Shown here in pieces: positions 46,441 through 54,969 of a stretch of DNA of 64,000 bases. The notes under the pieces were generated by a model, which saw only the letters and a program-made list of their open reading frames with translations, searched no databases and was not told the DNA's origin. A program made the translations under genes and the position numbers. The stretch is from Pseudomonadaceae bacterium (GTDB lineage Bacteria > Pseudomonadota > Gammaproteobacteria > Pseudomonadales > Azotimanducaceae). Location: assembly GCA_024743175.1 (NCBI GenBank), contig JANSXA010000004.1, forward strand, positions 332,872 through 396,871, read 5' to 3'. Each line of letters starts with the position of its first letter. Position 1 is the stretch's first letter.

Positions 46441-46810
46441 TGAAATGCGATTGCAGCATGAAACAAGCCCCCATACTCTCTTGTTTTTACTCTTCCTCAC
46501 CACAACTTATAGCCTCCTCGGTTTTTTGTTCTCGGGTTCCGTGCGTGAACACTAGGTCGCTCGCCAATTTTTGGTGGTACGATGTTCGTGGGAGTATTAA
46601 TAGAGACTGTTGGAGCTAGCGACTTAGGGCCCATGAATTTGTCAATTTGATCCGGTCCCTCATAATAATAGTTAGGTTTTGCAAATCATGATTAAGTTTT
46701 GGTCCGATGTTTTGATTTTGTCCATTAACTGAACTGTACCTATTTCCGTTCGAATCTACCGCGCGAGAGCGACAATATTCATAAGTGTACCTCTCAAAAT
46801 GCGTACTGGT
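46441..46810. other. No gene seen
   Basis: 370 bases between the IS66 remnant and the frameshifted sulfotransferase. No protein-like frame, RNA gene or strong repeat is visible; the missing IS66 3' end is not found here. Confidence 0.5.
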
Positions 46811-48108
46811 TCAAGTGGGTGGTTTGTTCGAAACTCCACCCTCAGCCTTGTGTATTGACAGCAATCTATAGATTCGACCCACCTGTAACGCAAGTGAGTC
46901 TATTTCGTCCGGTGATGCGCGATCCTTTTTAGTCAGCATGCTGAGTTCGCGCTGAACTCGATTGAGTCGCACCGTGGAGCGAACATCGAAAAATTCTAGC
47001 GTTGGCTGGATTCTGCGCAGATTTTCACTGGCTTGAATGTACTGACCTCGAAGAATATCGAGTTGCGCCTTTAAACAGCTCAGCTCTGCTTTTTGCAATA
47101 GATAGCGTTTGTTTGAATTCTCCCATAGTGTAATGCCGATGTCGGTCGCATCTTCAAAAGTGTGTTTTGCGCGTTCTAGAGGGAATCTTGAAAAGTCTGA
47201 AGAAAATAGAGATGTTCGATGCCCAAAGTATTGCTGCCTCAACGCCTCATTGGACTCCGCAAACCCATCCATGAAGGTTACAGCTACATTGTGGGATGGT
47301 AGGGGTGGGGCGCCCGTATGGAGAGAGTTAAGAAGCTGCGCAAGATCACCGCGAATCGGGTTTTTCTTGCCGTGAACGTTCATAGGTAGCCGAAGGTTTG
47401 TCAGTCGGATGAATTCTGCTGCTTCGTCTGACAACGACGGGTTTTGGTCTTCCACGCGTTTCAATTGATCAAGATTTTGCCCGATGACAGAACAAAAATC
47501 CTGTATCAAATCTCCTCCACAGAGTTCTGCACGGTCGAGTAGGTGTACGGCCATGTTTGAACGACCGAACACCACTTTTCGACGATCTGGTAAAAATCTA
47601 GAAGTCCGTCGGGTTTCATGTGGTAGTTTTCCACCAACCGTTCAATGTCTTTCGTTTCGTCATTGGATCGCAGGCGAGTAGAGTAACCACTCACAATGAG
47701 GTCTATCTGGCGTCGTAAGTACACGAGAATGTTTACTTCTTCGAAAAATTCCGCGAGATCATCACTTAACTCTTCTATGCAGTCCTTCGTTAGACTGCCC
47801 ATGCCTTCGTCTGAGATTAAGCACATGGAATGATGGGCTTTTGTCGAGGTAAGTTCGGTTCGAAGCTGGGTTAGGAAAGCGGCTTTCTTTTCGAGCCTGT
47901 TAAATTCACCACCTTCGTCCGAGTATATTGTCCTTTTAATAGGGCTAATCTCATTGCGATAGCCAATTGACAGCTTCTGGTGGCCCCAGCCGAATGAGGT
48001 GGGAACGAAAATACCCCTAGCGCCAAGAGACTCCCGATTGGATATTATAAATTCTTGAATTGTCGTACTGCCACACTTTGGCAGTCCGATATGCAGAAAT
48101 AGTTTCAA
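46811..48108 (-). pseudogene. Sulfotransferase-like gene split by a single frameshift
   Basis: The 5' part (48108 to about 47570) starts MKLFLHIGLPKCGSTTIQEF, a 5'-phosphosulfate loop, and has ILVYLRRQIDLIVSGYS as the 3'-phosphate site. It runs into IVEKW and then leaves frame; the continuing protein (VFGRSNMAVHLLDRAELCGG) resumes in the next frame and runs to 46811. One missing base around 47566-47575 explains both. Restored length about 432 residues. The break could be a true mutation or a sequencing error; both halves otherwise look well preserved. Confidence 0.8.
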
Positions 48109-48227
48109 AATGTGTGTTCAAAATAGTTTGTTATTATCTTAGCGTACGCGTCGGCGCTGTACGATAGTCGGCATTATGCATTGCATAAATATCTGATTTT
48201 TCTTACCGGGGCTTTTCAGGACCTTAG

Positions 48228-48404
48228 TTATAGACTTCGGTTTTTCGTAAAGTGTGTATGAGTCGGTGCAGATACATCCGGGACGCCGAACGTCTGCAAT
48301 ATTGAAAGCCCGTGTTTGTGCAGCAGTTCTCTATTTCGCCATAACCCGTCTTGGATAGCCGTAGTACCTGTTTTCGGACTACCGATATGTAATAGAAGTT
48401 TCAT
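48228..48404 (-). pseudogene. Orphan sulfotransferase N-terminal fragment
   Basis: 58 codons beginning MKLLLHIGSPKTGTTAIQDG, a good 5'-phosphosulfate loop closely similar to the start of the neighbouring frameshifted gene, then ending after about 40 further residues. It looks like the remnant of a tandem paralogue lost by deletion. Confidence 0.65.
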
Positions 48405-48690
48405 TACCTGTTTTAGTAGCTCATCTCAATATGCAAGATAACCGGCTAATTGTTCAGCAATCAAGTTTAAGCGGTCTTCCAATGTTAAAGGAGTGATGAG
48501 CGAACCTGAAGAATATCCACAGATAAAGACGCCGAGGTACTAAACACACTTCGAAATTGAATCGCTCCATAAGTATTTTCCAATTCGGAAATGAGCTTGC
48601 AGCGTAGGTTTATCAGTATGGTACTGTGAAAATCAGATTGTTTGGTTATCACGAGTTACTTAGACTGTTTTTTCCTGAACCATGTATCTT
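48405..48690. other. No gene seen
   Basis: About 290 A/T-rich bases upstream of the orphan fragment. No credible frame, RNA gene or repeat noted. Confidence 0.45.
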
Positions 48691-49041
48691 TTAGTTAAGT
48701 AGATTTAGCGCAGTATTGAGTGCCTGTGCTGACTCTTTGTCACGCATTTTGTAATCCCCATTGTTAGTCGCATTCAGAAGTAGGTTCGCCGCGCCACTCA
48801 ATGATGCGATTGAATCTCCGAATAACCCGCCCGCTGGCAGAAAAAAATCCACCTCAATGCTCTGAGATTCGCGATCGTAGTCATACGGTACGCAAAATCC
48901 CAGAGTTTCCTGCCATCTACAAAAGCTGTCATTCATGAAGTGAATCGACCAAACTTGGTTGATCGCTACAGCTAAGCTCAATTTGTTTGGCCGGTCCGGT
49001 AGACTGCGACGCGTGGGTTTGACCCACAAATTCAGCACCAA
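48691..49041 (-). CDS. Unrecognised small protein, probably 5'-truncated
   Basis: 116 residues from a TTG. The frame is open further upstream to 49125 and that part also reads like protein (CVDYLKNTNEF), but has no ATG, so the gene may have lost its start. Contents: a beta-rich first half (LSLAVAINQVWSIHFMNDSF), SIEVDFFLPAGGLFGDSI, then a helical tail. No family recognised. It lies between degraded genes and an IS3 fragment, in keeping with decay. Confidence 0.4.
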   Translation of the reverse strand: MVLNLWVKPTRRSLPDRPNKLSLAVAINQVWSIHFMNDSFCRWQETLGFCVPYDYDRESQSIEVDFFLPAGGLFGDSIASLSGAANLLLNATNNGDYKMRDKESAQALNTALNLLN

Positions 49042-49267
49042 TTCGCAAGAAAAACGATAAACACACTTGTGGTTACGGCTGAACTCATTCGTGTTCTTCA
49101 GATAATCAACGCACAGTCCGAATCGCTAATGCTTATGAGTCTGCGTCAACCATAGGAACCCGAAAGCTCCCGTCGTACACCGAGTGTGCGTTTTTGGCAA
49201 TCTCCCGTCTCCGAGACGGCTTCAGCATTTTCCCTCAAGCTCGCTCACGCACTTCATCCATATATTC

Positions 49268-49381
49268 TTACTTGGCGTCACTCATGCCGTGCCTTCGGCA
49301 GAGCTTGGAGACTGTTGCGTCTACTTCGTTTTGTTTGAGAATCGCCAGTATCTGGATGTCGGTATTCCGAGAATTTTTCAT
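49268..49381 (-). mobile_element. IS3-family orfA N-terminal fragment
   Basis: 37 codons, starting MKNSRNTDIQILAILKQNE and containing SKLCRRHGMSDA, match the helix-turn-helix start of IS3-family OrfA proteins. A stop follows at the point where family members continue with TFYKW. No OrfB follows. Confidence 0.72.
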
Positions 49382-49500
49382 AGAGAACTCCTGTGTTCAG
49401 TTTACAGAATTCCTCTATTTCCAAAGCCTGCTATTTTGCGGGAGATTACAGATCTGAATGCTCCGTAAACTGAGCATAGCCTTTCGTTCGAATATCGTAT

Positions 49501-51891
49501 TCAATCATCAAGGAGCCGCGGAATAATGCGTAACAGTAGGCTTGAACGGCAACTACCGCAATCAGAAGTATCCAAAGGGTCAGTACCGTTGGCCCTTTCC
49601 AAACCGTCGTTGTCTCCATCTCCATCCGTATCAGCGAGTGCTGGATCCGTACCTGCCAGAAGCTCGAAAGAGATTGAAAGCCCATCACCGTCAGGGTCCT
49701 CCAGAGAATCTGGCACACCATCTCCGTCCCAATCTTGAGATAACGGGAAGACCCCCCCCCCTGGGAACCTAACGAAAATGTATATCTCTAAGCCGTCGCG
49801 TAGAGAATCGCCGTCTGAATCTGGATTGTACGGGTCTGTTTGGACAGCTTGTTCTGATAGGTTCGTTAATCCATCCTGATCAGGATCATCGTTTCCATCG
49901 GGCACTCCATTCGAATCTTCATCAGCATCTAGGGCATTTAGTCCAAAATTTCTTTCGTAGCCATCACTCAAGCCGTCGCCATCTGTGTCAGAGTTGCGCG
50001 GGTCAGTGAGTCCCTCGTTGCGCTCCCAATCTAAACGATGCCCGCCAGTAATAGCATCTAAAAGGCCGTCGCCATCTATATCCGCAAGCCGGACAGCCTC
50101 TGTCGCATTGGTTCCAAAGCCGGAATACTCCAGAGGCCAAGCCCCTGGTTCAGTAGGTGGGTCCATAGCAAGGTAAGCACCAATAATTAGGTCCGTATCG
50201 CCATCCGCGTCGACATCTCCAACATCAGGAGCGTTGCGCAACCCAGTTGCAACTAAGTTCTCTGCACCGAAATTGCCAAGCCCATCGTTTTCGTACCATC
50301 CAACTCGAATCGCCTGGTCGTTAAACAGATACCTCACGCCACTTACAAAGTCGAGATCCCCGTCGTTGTCCAGATCTCCGAAGACCGAGTTAGTTACTCT
50401 AGGTCGGTCGCCAACTGGCAGCGTTTCATAGCTCGCAATCCCGACATAAGTCCACCCTGGTTGGCCCGTCGTGCTGTCGAAGTCGTTGCGGCAAATCCCA
50501 GACCTAAATGCAAAATCGGTATCGCCATCCAGATCTACATCCCCAGGGCGGAATGACCAATCCCCCTCACATCCTGTGTCGTGACTTAACGGGCGCACAA
50601 AACTATCCAAATCATCGACATTCTCGAACCACACGCTACCCACAACATCTAGATCGCCGTCGCCATCTGCATCCGCCACACCAAATCTGCGGAAACGCAA
50701 ACGTGGTGTCGCATCGATAGTTTGGTAAACAATCGCAGAGCTACCAAACATTCCATCGCCATCGTTCTCATATAGACGCAAGTAAAATTGATCGCCAGAT
50801 ACAGAAGCGACAATGATGTCATCATCCCCATCCCCATCCACGTCAATGGGCTGCGCACCCCTTAGGTCAGCAGCTTCGTCGGAGAACACTATTTGCTGAT
50901 TAAACTCTCCGGACTCAATATCACTTACTCGGACGGCAACCAGAGGGCTATCCTCGTCCACTAGCAAGATATCCGCCCGGCCGTCGCGATTAAAATCTGC
51001 GACCACAACCTCTTCCAGTTCCGATTCCAAGGCAACATCACCGATCTGTCCTCCACCAAAAAATCGGTGCGATTCCCGCGTGTTACTCAAGCGATCAAAA
51101 TCGAGATCATCCTCGCCATCCAGTATCCCATTACCATTTTCGTCGGGGTCGGACGGATCGAACCCACTCATATTTTCATAGTTATCACTTAAACCATCAG
51201 AATCTAGATCGAACGGCTCGCGCGAGTAATAGATGTTCACATTGTCGTATCGAGCCACTCCGAACGACTCCGCGAGGTCAATCGCGGGGTCAGTCCAGAA
51301 GGCTGGCGTCATCGGTACAATGATCCCACCGTTTGGCGATTCAGCGAGTGCTGCAAGGCCATCCGCACCCTGACACGCCGCTTGAACTGGTTCACTTAAG
51401 CCCACAAAGTCGGCACAAATGCCATTCAATGTCGCCAACCAGATGCCTTCTGGATACCCCTCAGGCGAGCCATCCTCGTCATACTCAACATAGATACTGC
51501 GACCTGTGAACGCCTCATCGGGTACCGATACGAGAAACCGCAAAAAGCTAACATCCCCGGATGCAGTAACTGTCAGTTCAAGTGCGTAGTCGAGTGCGTC
51601 GACGCTTGAAATATCCGCGTCTCCGAACCGGGCTCTAAAAAATCGAACGTTCGATATACTGATCGAGCCCGAAGCCGGCAGCTCAAAACCTGACTCAAGC
51701 ACAAATGTGAAATTGATTGGATCGCCGTCATTAATGTTAACAACGGCACAATTTGCAGCTGGTTCTCCAAGAACGTAGGTATCGAGGCAACCGACGCTCA
51801 TCCCAGCAGAATCACCCCAAGCCGCAGAGCTGGCAAGAGAGGAAACAAGAACGAGTGTGATCAAACTGCTAACGTGCAATAAATTCTCCAT
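49501..51891 (-). CDS. Secreted FG-GAP/VCBS and thrombospondin-3 repeat protein
   Basis: About 796 residues from the ATG at 51891 (MENLLHVSSLITLVLVSSLA, a signal peptide); the frame extends 16 codons upstream without a signal. The middle (about 300-640) has repeated FG-GAP/VCBS units such as DFNRDGRADILLVD and DVDGDGDDDIIVAS. The C-terminal third has calcium-binding thrombospondin-3 runs (DTDGDGLSDGYE, DSDGDSLRDGLE). The extreme C-terminus DCGSCRSSLLLRIIPRLLDD resembles the tail of the M4 protease at 54970. Likely exported and surface or extracellular; role unknown. Contains a G10 tract near the 3' end. Confidence 0.85.
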   Translation of the reverse strand: MENLLHVSSLITLVLVSSLASSAAWGDSAGMSVGCLDTYVLGEPAANCAVVNINDGDPINFTFVLESGFELPASGSISISNVRFFRARFGDADISSVDALDYALELTVTASGDVSFLRFLVSVPDEAFTGRSIYVEYDEDGSPEGYPEGIWLATLNGICADFVGLSEPVQAACQGADGLAALAESPNGGIIVPMTPAFWTDPAIDLAESFGVARYDNVNIYYSREPFDLDSDGLSDNYENMSGFDPSDPDENGNGILDGEDDLDFDRLSNTRESHRFFGGGQIGDVALESELEEVVVADFNRDGRADILLVDEDSPLVAVRVSDIESGEFNQQIVFSDEAADLRGAQPIDVDGDGDDDIIVASVSGDQFYLRLYENDGDGMFGSSAIVYQTIDATPRLRFRRFGVADADGDGDLDVVGSVWFENVDDLDSFVRPLSHDTGCEGDWSFRPGDVDLDGDTDFAFRSGICRNDFDSTTGQPGWTYVGIASYETLPVGDRPRVTNSVFGDLDNDGDLDFVSGVRYLFNDQAIRVGWYENDGLGNFGAENLVATGLRNAPDVGDVDADGDTDLIIGAYLAMDPPTEPGAWPLEYSGFGTNATEAVRLADIDGDGLLDAITGGHRLDWERNEGLTDPRNSDTDGDGLSDGYERNFGLNALDADEDSNGVPDGNDDPDQDGLTNLSEQAVQTDPYNPDSDGDSLRDGLEIYIFVRFPGGGVFPLSQDWDGDGVPDSLEDPDGDGLSISFELLAGTDPALADTDGDGDNDGLERANGTDPLDTSDCGSCRSSLLLRIIPRLLDD
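49752..49761. repeat. Ten-base homopolymer (G on the coding strand)
   Basis: C x 10 on the plus strand, G x 10 in the coding sense of the FG-GAP gene, at about codon 711 of 796 (FVRFPGGGVF). The gene is in frame at this length. Slippage here would alter or remove the last repeats and the C-terminal tail. Confidence 0.9.
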
Positions 51892-52216
51892 TCCGCGGGG
51901 CAGACTGGCGCTCAGTGTCCCAAAACCGATTCCGATCAACGTCGTGTACTATGTTTGGTCGAACCCGGGCCGATTATGATTTAAACAATATCGGCGTTGC
52001 GAATCAAAACCAATTTCGAACAAGCCATTTTGTAACCAGCACTGCAAGAATGGCACCCGATCAGCAACATAAAGCTGATAAGATATTCACACATCCGCTC
52101 AACTGAGCCAAAGCATTGGCTAGTAAACTGATCTATTTTCCAATGCCTTGGGCTATTATTCTGAGAGGGAAAATCTGTACGTTCGCACGCAACTTACCGC
52201 AAAAAACTAACTACTT
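51892..52216. other. Intergenic region between FG-GAP gene and sigma factor, with long inverted repeat
   Basis: 325 bases separating divergent genes. An imperfect inverted repeat lies at 52106-52154: AGCCAAAGCATTGG and CCAATGCCTTGGGCT around a 20-base loop, about 60 bases upstream of the sigma-factor start. No gene seen. It may be an operator or an RNA hairpin in the leader. Confidence 0.5.
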
Positions 52217-52786
52217 GTGAAGGCTGTAACGCACCAGGAAATGGAAAAAAACATAACGAAGCTTCTTCTAGATTGGCAACGCGGAGAAGTAGATGCCGAA
52301 CGTGATCTTTGGATGATGATGCATGTCGAGTTAAGACAACTGGCTGCACACTATATGAGGGGACAACAACCCGGACACGTGCTCCAAGCGACTGCGTTGG
52401 TAAACGAAGCTTTTCTGAAACTTGTAGATGCGGAGTTTCGAGGCTCCTCTAAGGGTGCTTTCATGGCCTTGGCAGCTAAAGCGATGAGGAGCATCTTGGT
52501 AGATCAGGCAAGATATGAAAATCGTGAGAAGAGAGGAGGAGGGTTCCTTCAGGTGACACTATCCGGCTTGCACGACAACACACCCAGTCCCGAAGAGATC
52601 CTTTTAGTTGACGAGGAAATGGTGAAACTAGAAAAAATTGACGAAAGGATGGCTCGAATCGTCGAAATGAAGATCTTTGGCGGCTTCACCTACGATGAGA
52701 TCGCCGCGCTTTTGTCGGTATCATCAGCGACCGTTAGAGCCGATATGAAGTTTGGAATAACCTGGCTGAAACGGGAGATGGGTTAG
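52217..52786 (+). CDS. ECF-type RNA polymerase sigma factor (TIGR02999-like)
   Basis: 189 residues from a GTG; the ATG eight codons later (52241) is an alternative. Region 2 contains ELRQLAAHYMRGQQPGHVLQ and FMALAAKAMRSILVDQARY; region 4 contains the helix-turn-helix FGGFTYDEIAALLSVSSATV. The LQATALVNEAFLKLVD signature is that of the TIGR02999 group, which usually acts without a classical anti-sigma. Targets unknown; adjacent secreted-protein genes are natural candidates. Confidence 0.86.
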   Translation: MKAVTHQEMEKNITKLLLDWQRGEVDAERDLWMMMHVELRQLAAHYMRGQQPGHVLQATALVNEAFLKLVDAEFRGSSKGAFMALAAKAMRSILVDQARYENREKRGGGFLQVTLSGLHDNTPSPEEILLVDEEMVKLEKIDERMARIVEMKIFGGFTYDEIAALLSVSSATVRADMKFGITWLKREMG

Positions 52787-52803
52787 CAAGCCTACAGCAT
52801 GCA

Positions 52804-53334
52804 ATGAGAACAGTTTTGATAATCTTGTTTCTGACGGCAGTTTTTTTGTTGGGGCTGTGGTTCGCACAATCGCGACAGCAAATGGATCAACCTAACGTTA
52901 CCGCAGAAGGCTTCGAGGCAAATCACGACGAAAAGATTCCCTATTCTTCAAAGAAACCTTTCAGCTCTGAAGATCCCTACACAGAGAGTGGCACAGACAA
53001 TTCCACCGCATTGGTAAGTAATGGAGAACAAACGTTTACGAATCTAGGTTCGCTCGCCGTGGACGCGGATAGCGATGGCTATAGTACGAGCAGTGGACCA
53101 GTTCAAAGCGTCGGACCAGCATTGAATGCTGACTTGCAAGACTCAGCATTTTCTACAGATGAAGCGGTTAACATCGGAGAATGGTTGGACCCTGAGTCCC
53201 TAGATGTAACCAGCTCTATCAACCCTCCGGTAGACATCGGACCACGTCTCGACGCTGACCGTACCGTCTTTCGCTCAAGCGAACGGATGGCAGAAAACAG
53301 AGGCGACCCAACTCTTACACCGCCATCGGATTAG
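52804..53334 (+). CDS. Single-pass membrane protein with 21-residue repeats
   Basis: 176 residues, 17 bases after the sigma-factor gene and probably co-transcribed. One N-terminal membrane helix (VLIILFLTAVFLLGLWFA) and an outside acidic region. Residues about 103-165 form three tandem 21-residue units starting SVGPALNADL, NIGEWLDPES and DIGPRLDADR, with a weaker fourth before them (NLGSLAVDAD). Position suggests a sigma-factor partner or regulator, but it shows no zinc-binding anti-sigma motif. Family not recognised. Confidence 0.65.
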   Translation: MRTVLIILFLTAVFLLGLWFAQSRQQMDQPNVTAEGFEANHDEKIPYSSKKPFSSEDPYTESGTDNSTALVSNGEQTFTNLGSLAVDADSDGYSTSSGPVQSVGPALNADLQDSAFSTDEAVNIGEWLDPESLDVTSSINPPVDIGPRLDADRTVFRSSERMAENRGDPTLTPPSD

Positions 53335-53834
53335 GGGCTAGAATAAAACACTTTGATTGTTCTTTTAAAACGCTACTTGAAGGTTTACCCACAAAGCCAA
53401 CGTGGAGTACATCAACGACATTATTTATTGTACAAGCGGTCCATTTGAAATACTGCTCAAGTCAAAAGTAATCTTAAAGAACTCTTGGTGACCTAACGCA
53501 GTAAAAAAGAGACTGTGCATACTGGACCGTCGGCTGCAGCACAACTTTGCTTCTGGAGTCGGCTATGAAGTTGACGTAAGGATAGTCCTGTGCTCGCCAA
53601 GTAAAACTTCTGTTCAACGCTCAAAAATAAGCCGATCACAATCAGAGATCAGAGGTTTCTCCTTCGTTCATCTTAGAGCGGATGGTGCGTTTCACTAAGA
53701 ATAGGGCCCAATTTGTTGGGCCACTCTCACCAACAAGCTCAACGATTAAGCGAATAGCGGAACTCAGGGTTCCGCTCGCCCTCTGTTCCTCTCACGACTG
53801 CAGCGGCGAATTCGAAGAGAGTGGAGCAACGATG
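53335..53834. other. No convincing gene; one short hairpin
   Basis: 500 bases between convergent genes. The only structure noted is GGCCCAA-TTTG-TTGGGCC (53705-53722), a 7-bp stem without a T-run. Open frames here are antisense to the gene at 53835 or show no protein-like composition. Confidence 0.45.
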
Positions 53835-54194
53835 TTACTGGACCAGGTCTACTCTAAATGCAAGACAGTAGCCATTAATCCGCCTAGAGTCGTCGACGTA
53901 GATTCTCACCGGTTGTTCTAGCGCATACGCGATTTGAACTGATTCAAGCAGCCGCTTAGATACATTTGAAGCTAGGAAAGATCCATCGCAGCTTAGCGTG
54001 ACCCAGTTTGCACGACAAGCTGGCAACGCATCTTGCACGTTATCCTCAAGTAGGACCATGCAACCACCAAAATCAGATTCGCTAGTTAATAAACGGGTGA
54101 CCTCACCCCGAATGGACGCGGTATCCGCTTGTATGGCAGGCGGAACTAGGAAACAAATACTCGCTATCAAGACACTTAGATTAAGAATTCTCAC
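53835..54194 (-). CDS. Small secreted cysteine-containing protein
   Basis: 119 residues with a signal peptide (MRILNLSVLIASICFLVPPA, cleavage near QADT). The mature part has four cysteines (GGCMVLL, PACRAN, LSCDGSF, NGYCLAF) that could form two disulfides. Ends FRVDLVQ. Family not firmly recognised; exported function inferred only from the signal peptide. Confidence 0.62.
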   Translation of the reverse strand: MRILNLSVLIASICFLVPPAIQADTASIRGEVTRLLTSESDFGGCMVLLEDNVQDALPACRANWVTLSCDGSFLASNVSKRLLESVQIAYALEQPVRIYVDDSRRINGYCLAFRVDLVQ

Positions 54195-54509
54195 GGACCC
54201 TCCTCAACAATAAAAACTTTGTTGTCTATATAGACGTCCTTTTGGTCTGAAAGTGCTAAGTCCTTTTCTTTTATTCAAAAAAACCAATCGGTCGATGACT
54301 ATACCACATAGAAGAGCTTTGATAAGATCAGAAGGAAGAAAGCTGACACCTTCTTTATAACTCCGTTCAGAAGTAGGGTTTTCGGTTTCGACCACTTTCG
54401 TAAAGGGTCCATAAACCCTACTGCAGTTAGGTCGTTCGTTATTGTCGCCTAAAGCTTTTGAGTCGCAGTCAGCTGCGAATGGTCAGTGGATCCGAAGATC
54501 TGCCAATCA
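54195..54509. other. No gene seen
   Basis: About 315 bases upstream of the small secreted protein, presumably its promoter region and the degraded edge of the IS3 remnant. A 63-codon minus-strand frame at 54204-54395 has no family features and is not called. Confidence 0.4.
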
Positions 54510-54880
54510 AATCAATCGGGACTAACATTTTTTTTGAACCGCTCAGCGTAGGCGTTTTGCGTCGGCTTACAAAGCTGGATAAAGACTTGTCTGATTTTAT
54601 ATTGCTTTGCCCAAGCCTGAACTAAATGGCTGTCCCTCTCGCTGTATTTATCTCAAGTGATGACTTGAGTCTTGCTTCGCCACTACATGACTTTTTCCAG
54701 GGTTTAGTGTTTTCGGTTCTGCAGACAAATTAAGATCGTTCTGAATACCAGGCTCTAGACGATTGCAGCCGCACATCGGCATGCAACTATTTCAGTTGTG
54801 CGTTTTCTATCAACATCTCCATCACTGGAAAATTCTGCTTCCAGATGTAGTTAGTTTTCGGGCGGCTTACAAACGCCAGT
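54510..54880 (-). mobile_element. Degraded IS3-family remnant (orfA end, orfB core piece)
   Basis: Reading the minus strand: YIWKQNFPVMEMLIENAQLK then a stop and LHADVRLQ resembles the end of OrfA; about 100 bases later QAWAKQYKIRQVFIQLCKP and TQNAYAERF match the OrfB integrase core near its last catalytic Glu. Stops and missing segments show it is dead. No clear inverted repeats. Confidence 0.6.
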
Positions 54881-54969
54881 ACAATGTTCCTCATCCATTG
54901 CCGCTCCCCGCAGGCAAGATACGGTTCGCACTTTGAACCTGGAAAAACTGCCTCAATAACTCGCGATCA

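Noticed and set aside
46811..47575. Treating the two overlapping minus-strand frames as two separate genes
   Set aside because: The second frame starts mid-domain and continues the sulfotransferase of the first; a single missing base explains the split.
53705..53722. Hairpin GGCCCAA-TTTG-TTGGGCC as a terminator
   Set aside because: No T-run on either strand and distant from gene ends.
54204..54395. 63-codon minus-strand frame
   Set aside because: No ribosome site, family likeness or conserved context; lies in degraded DNA.
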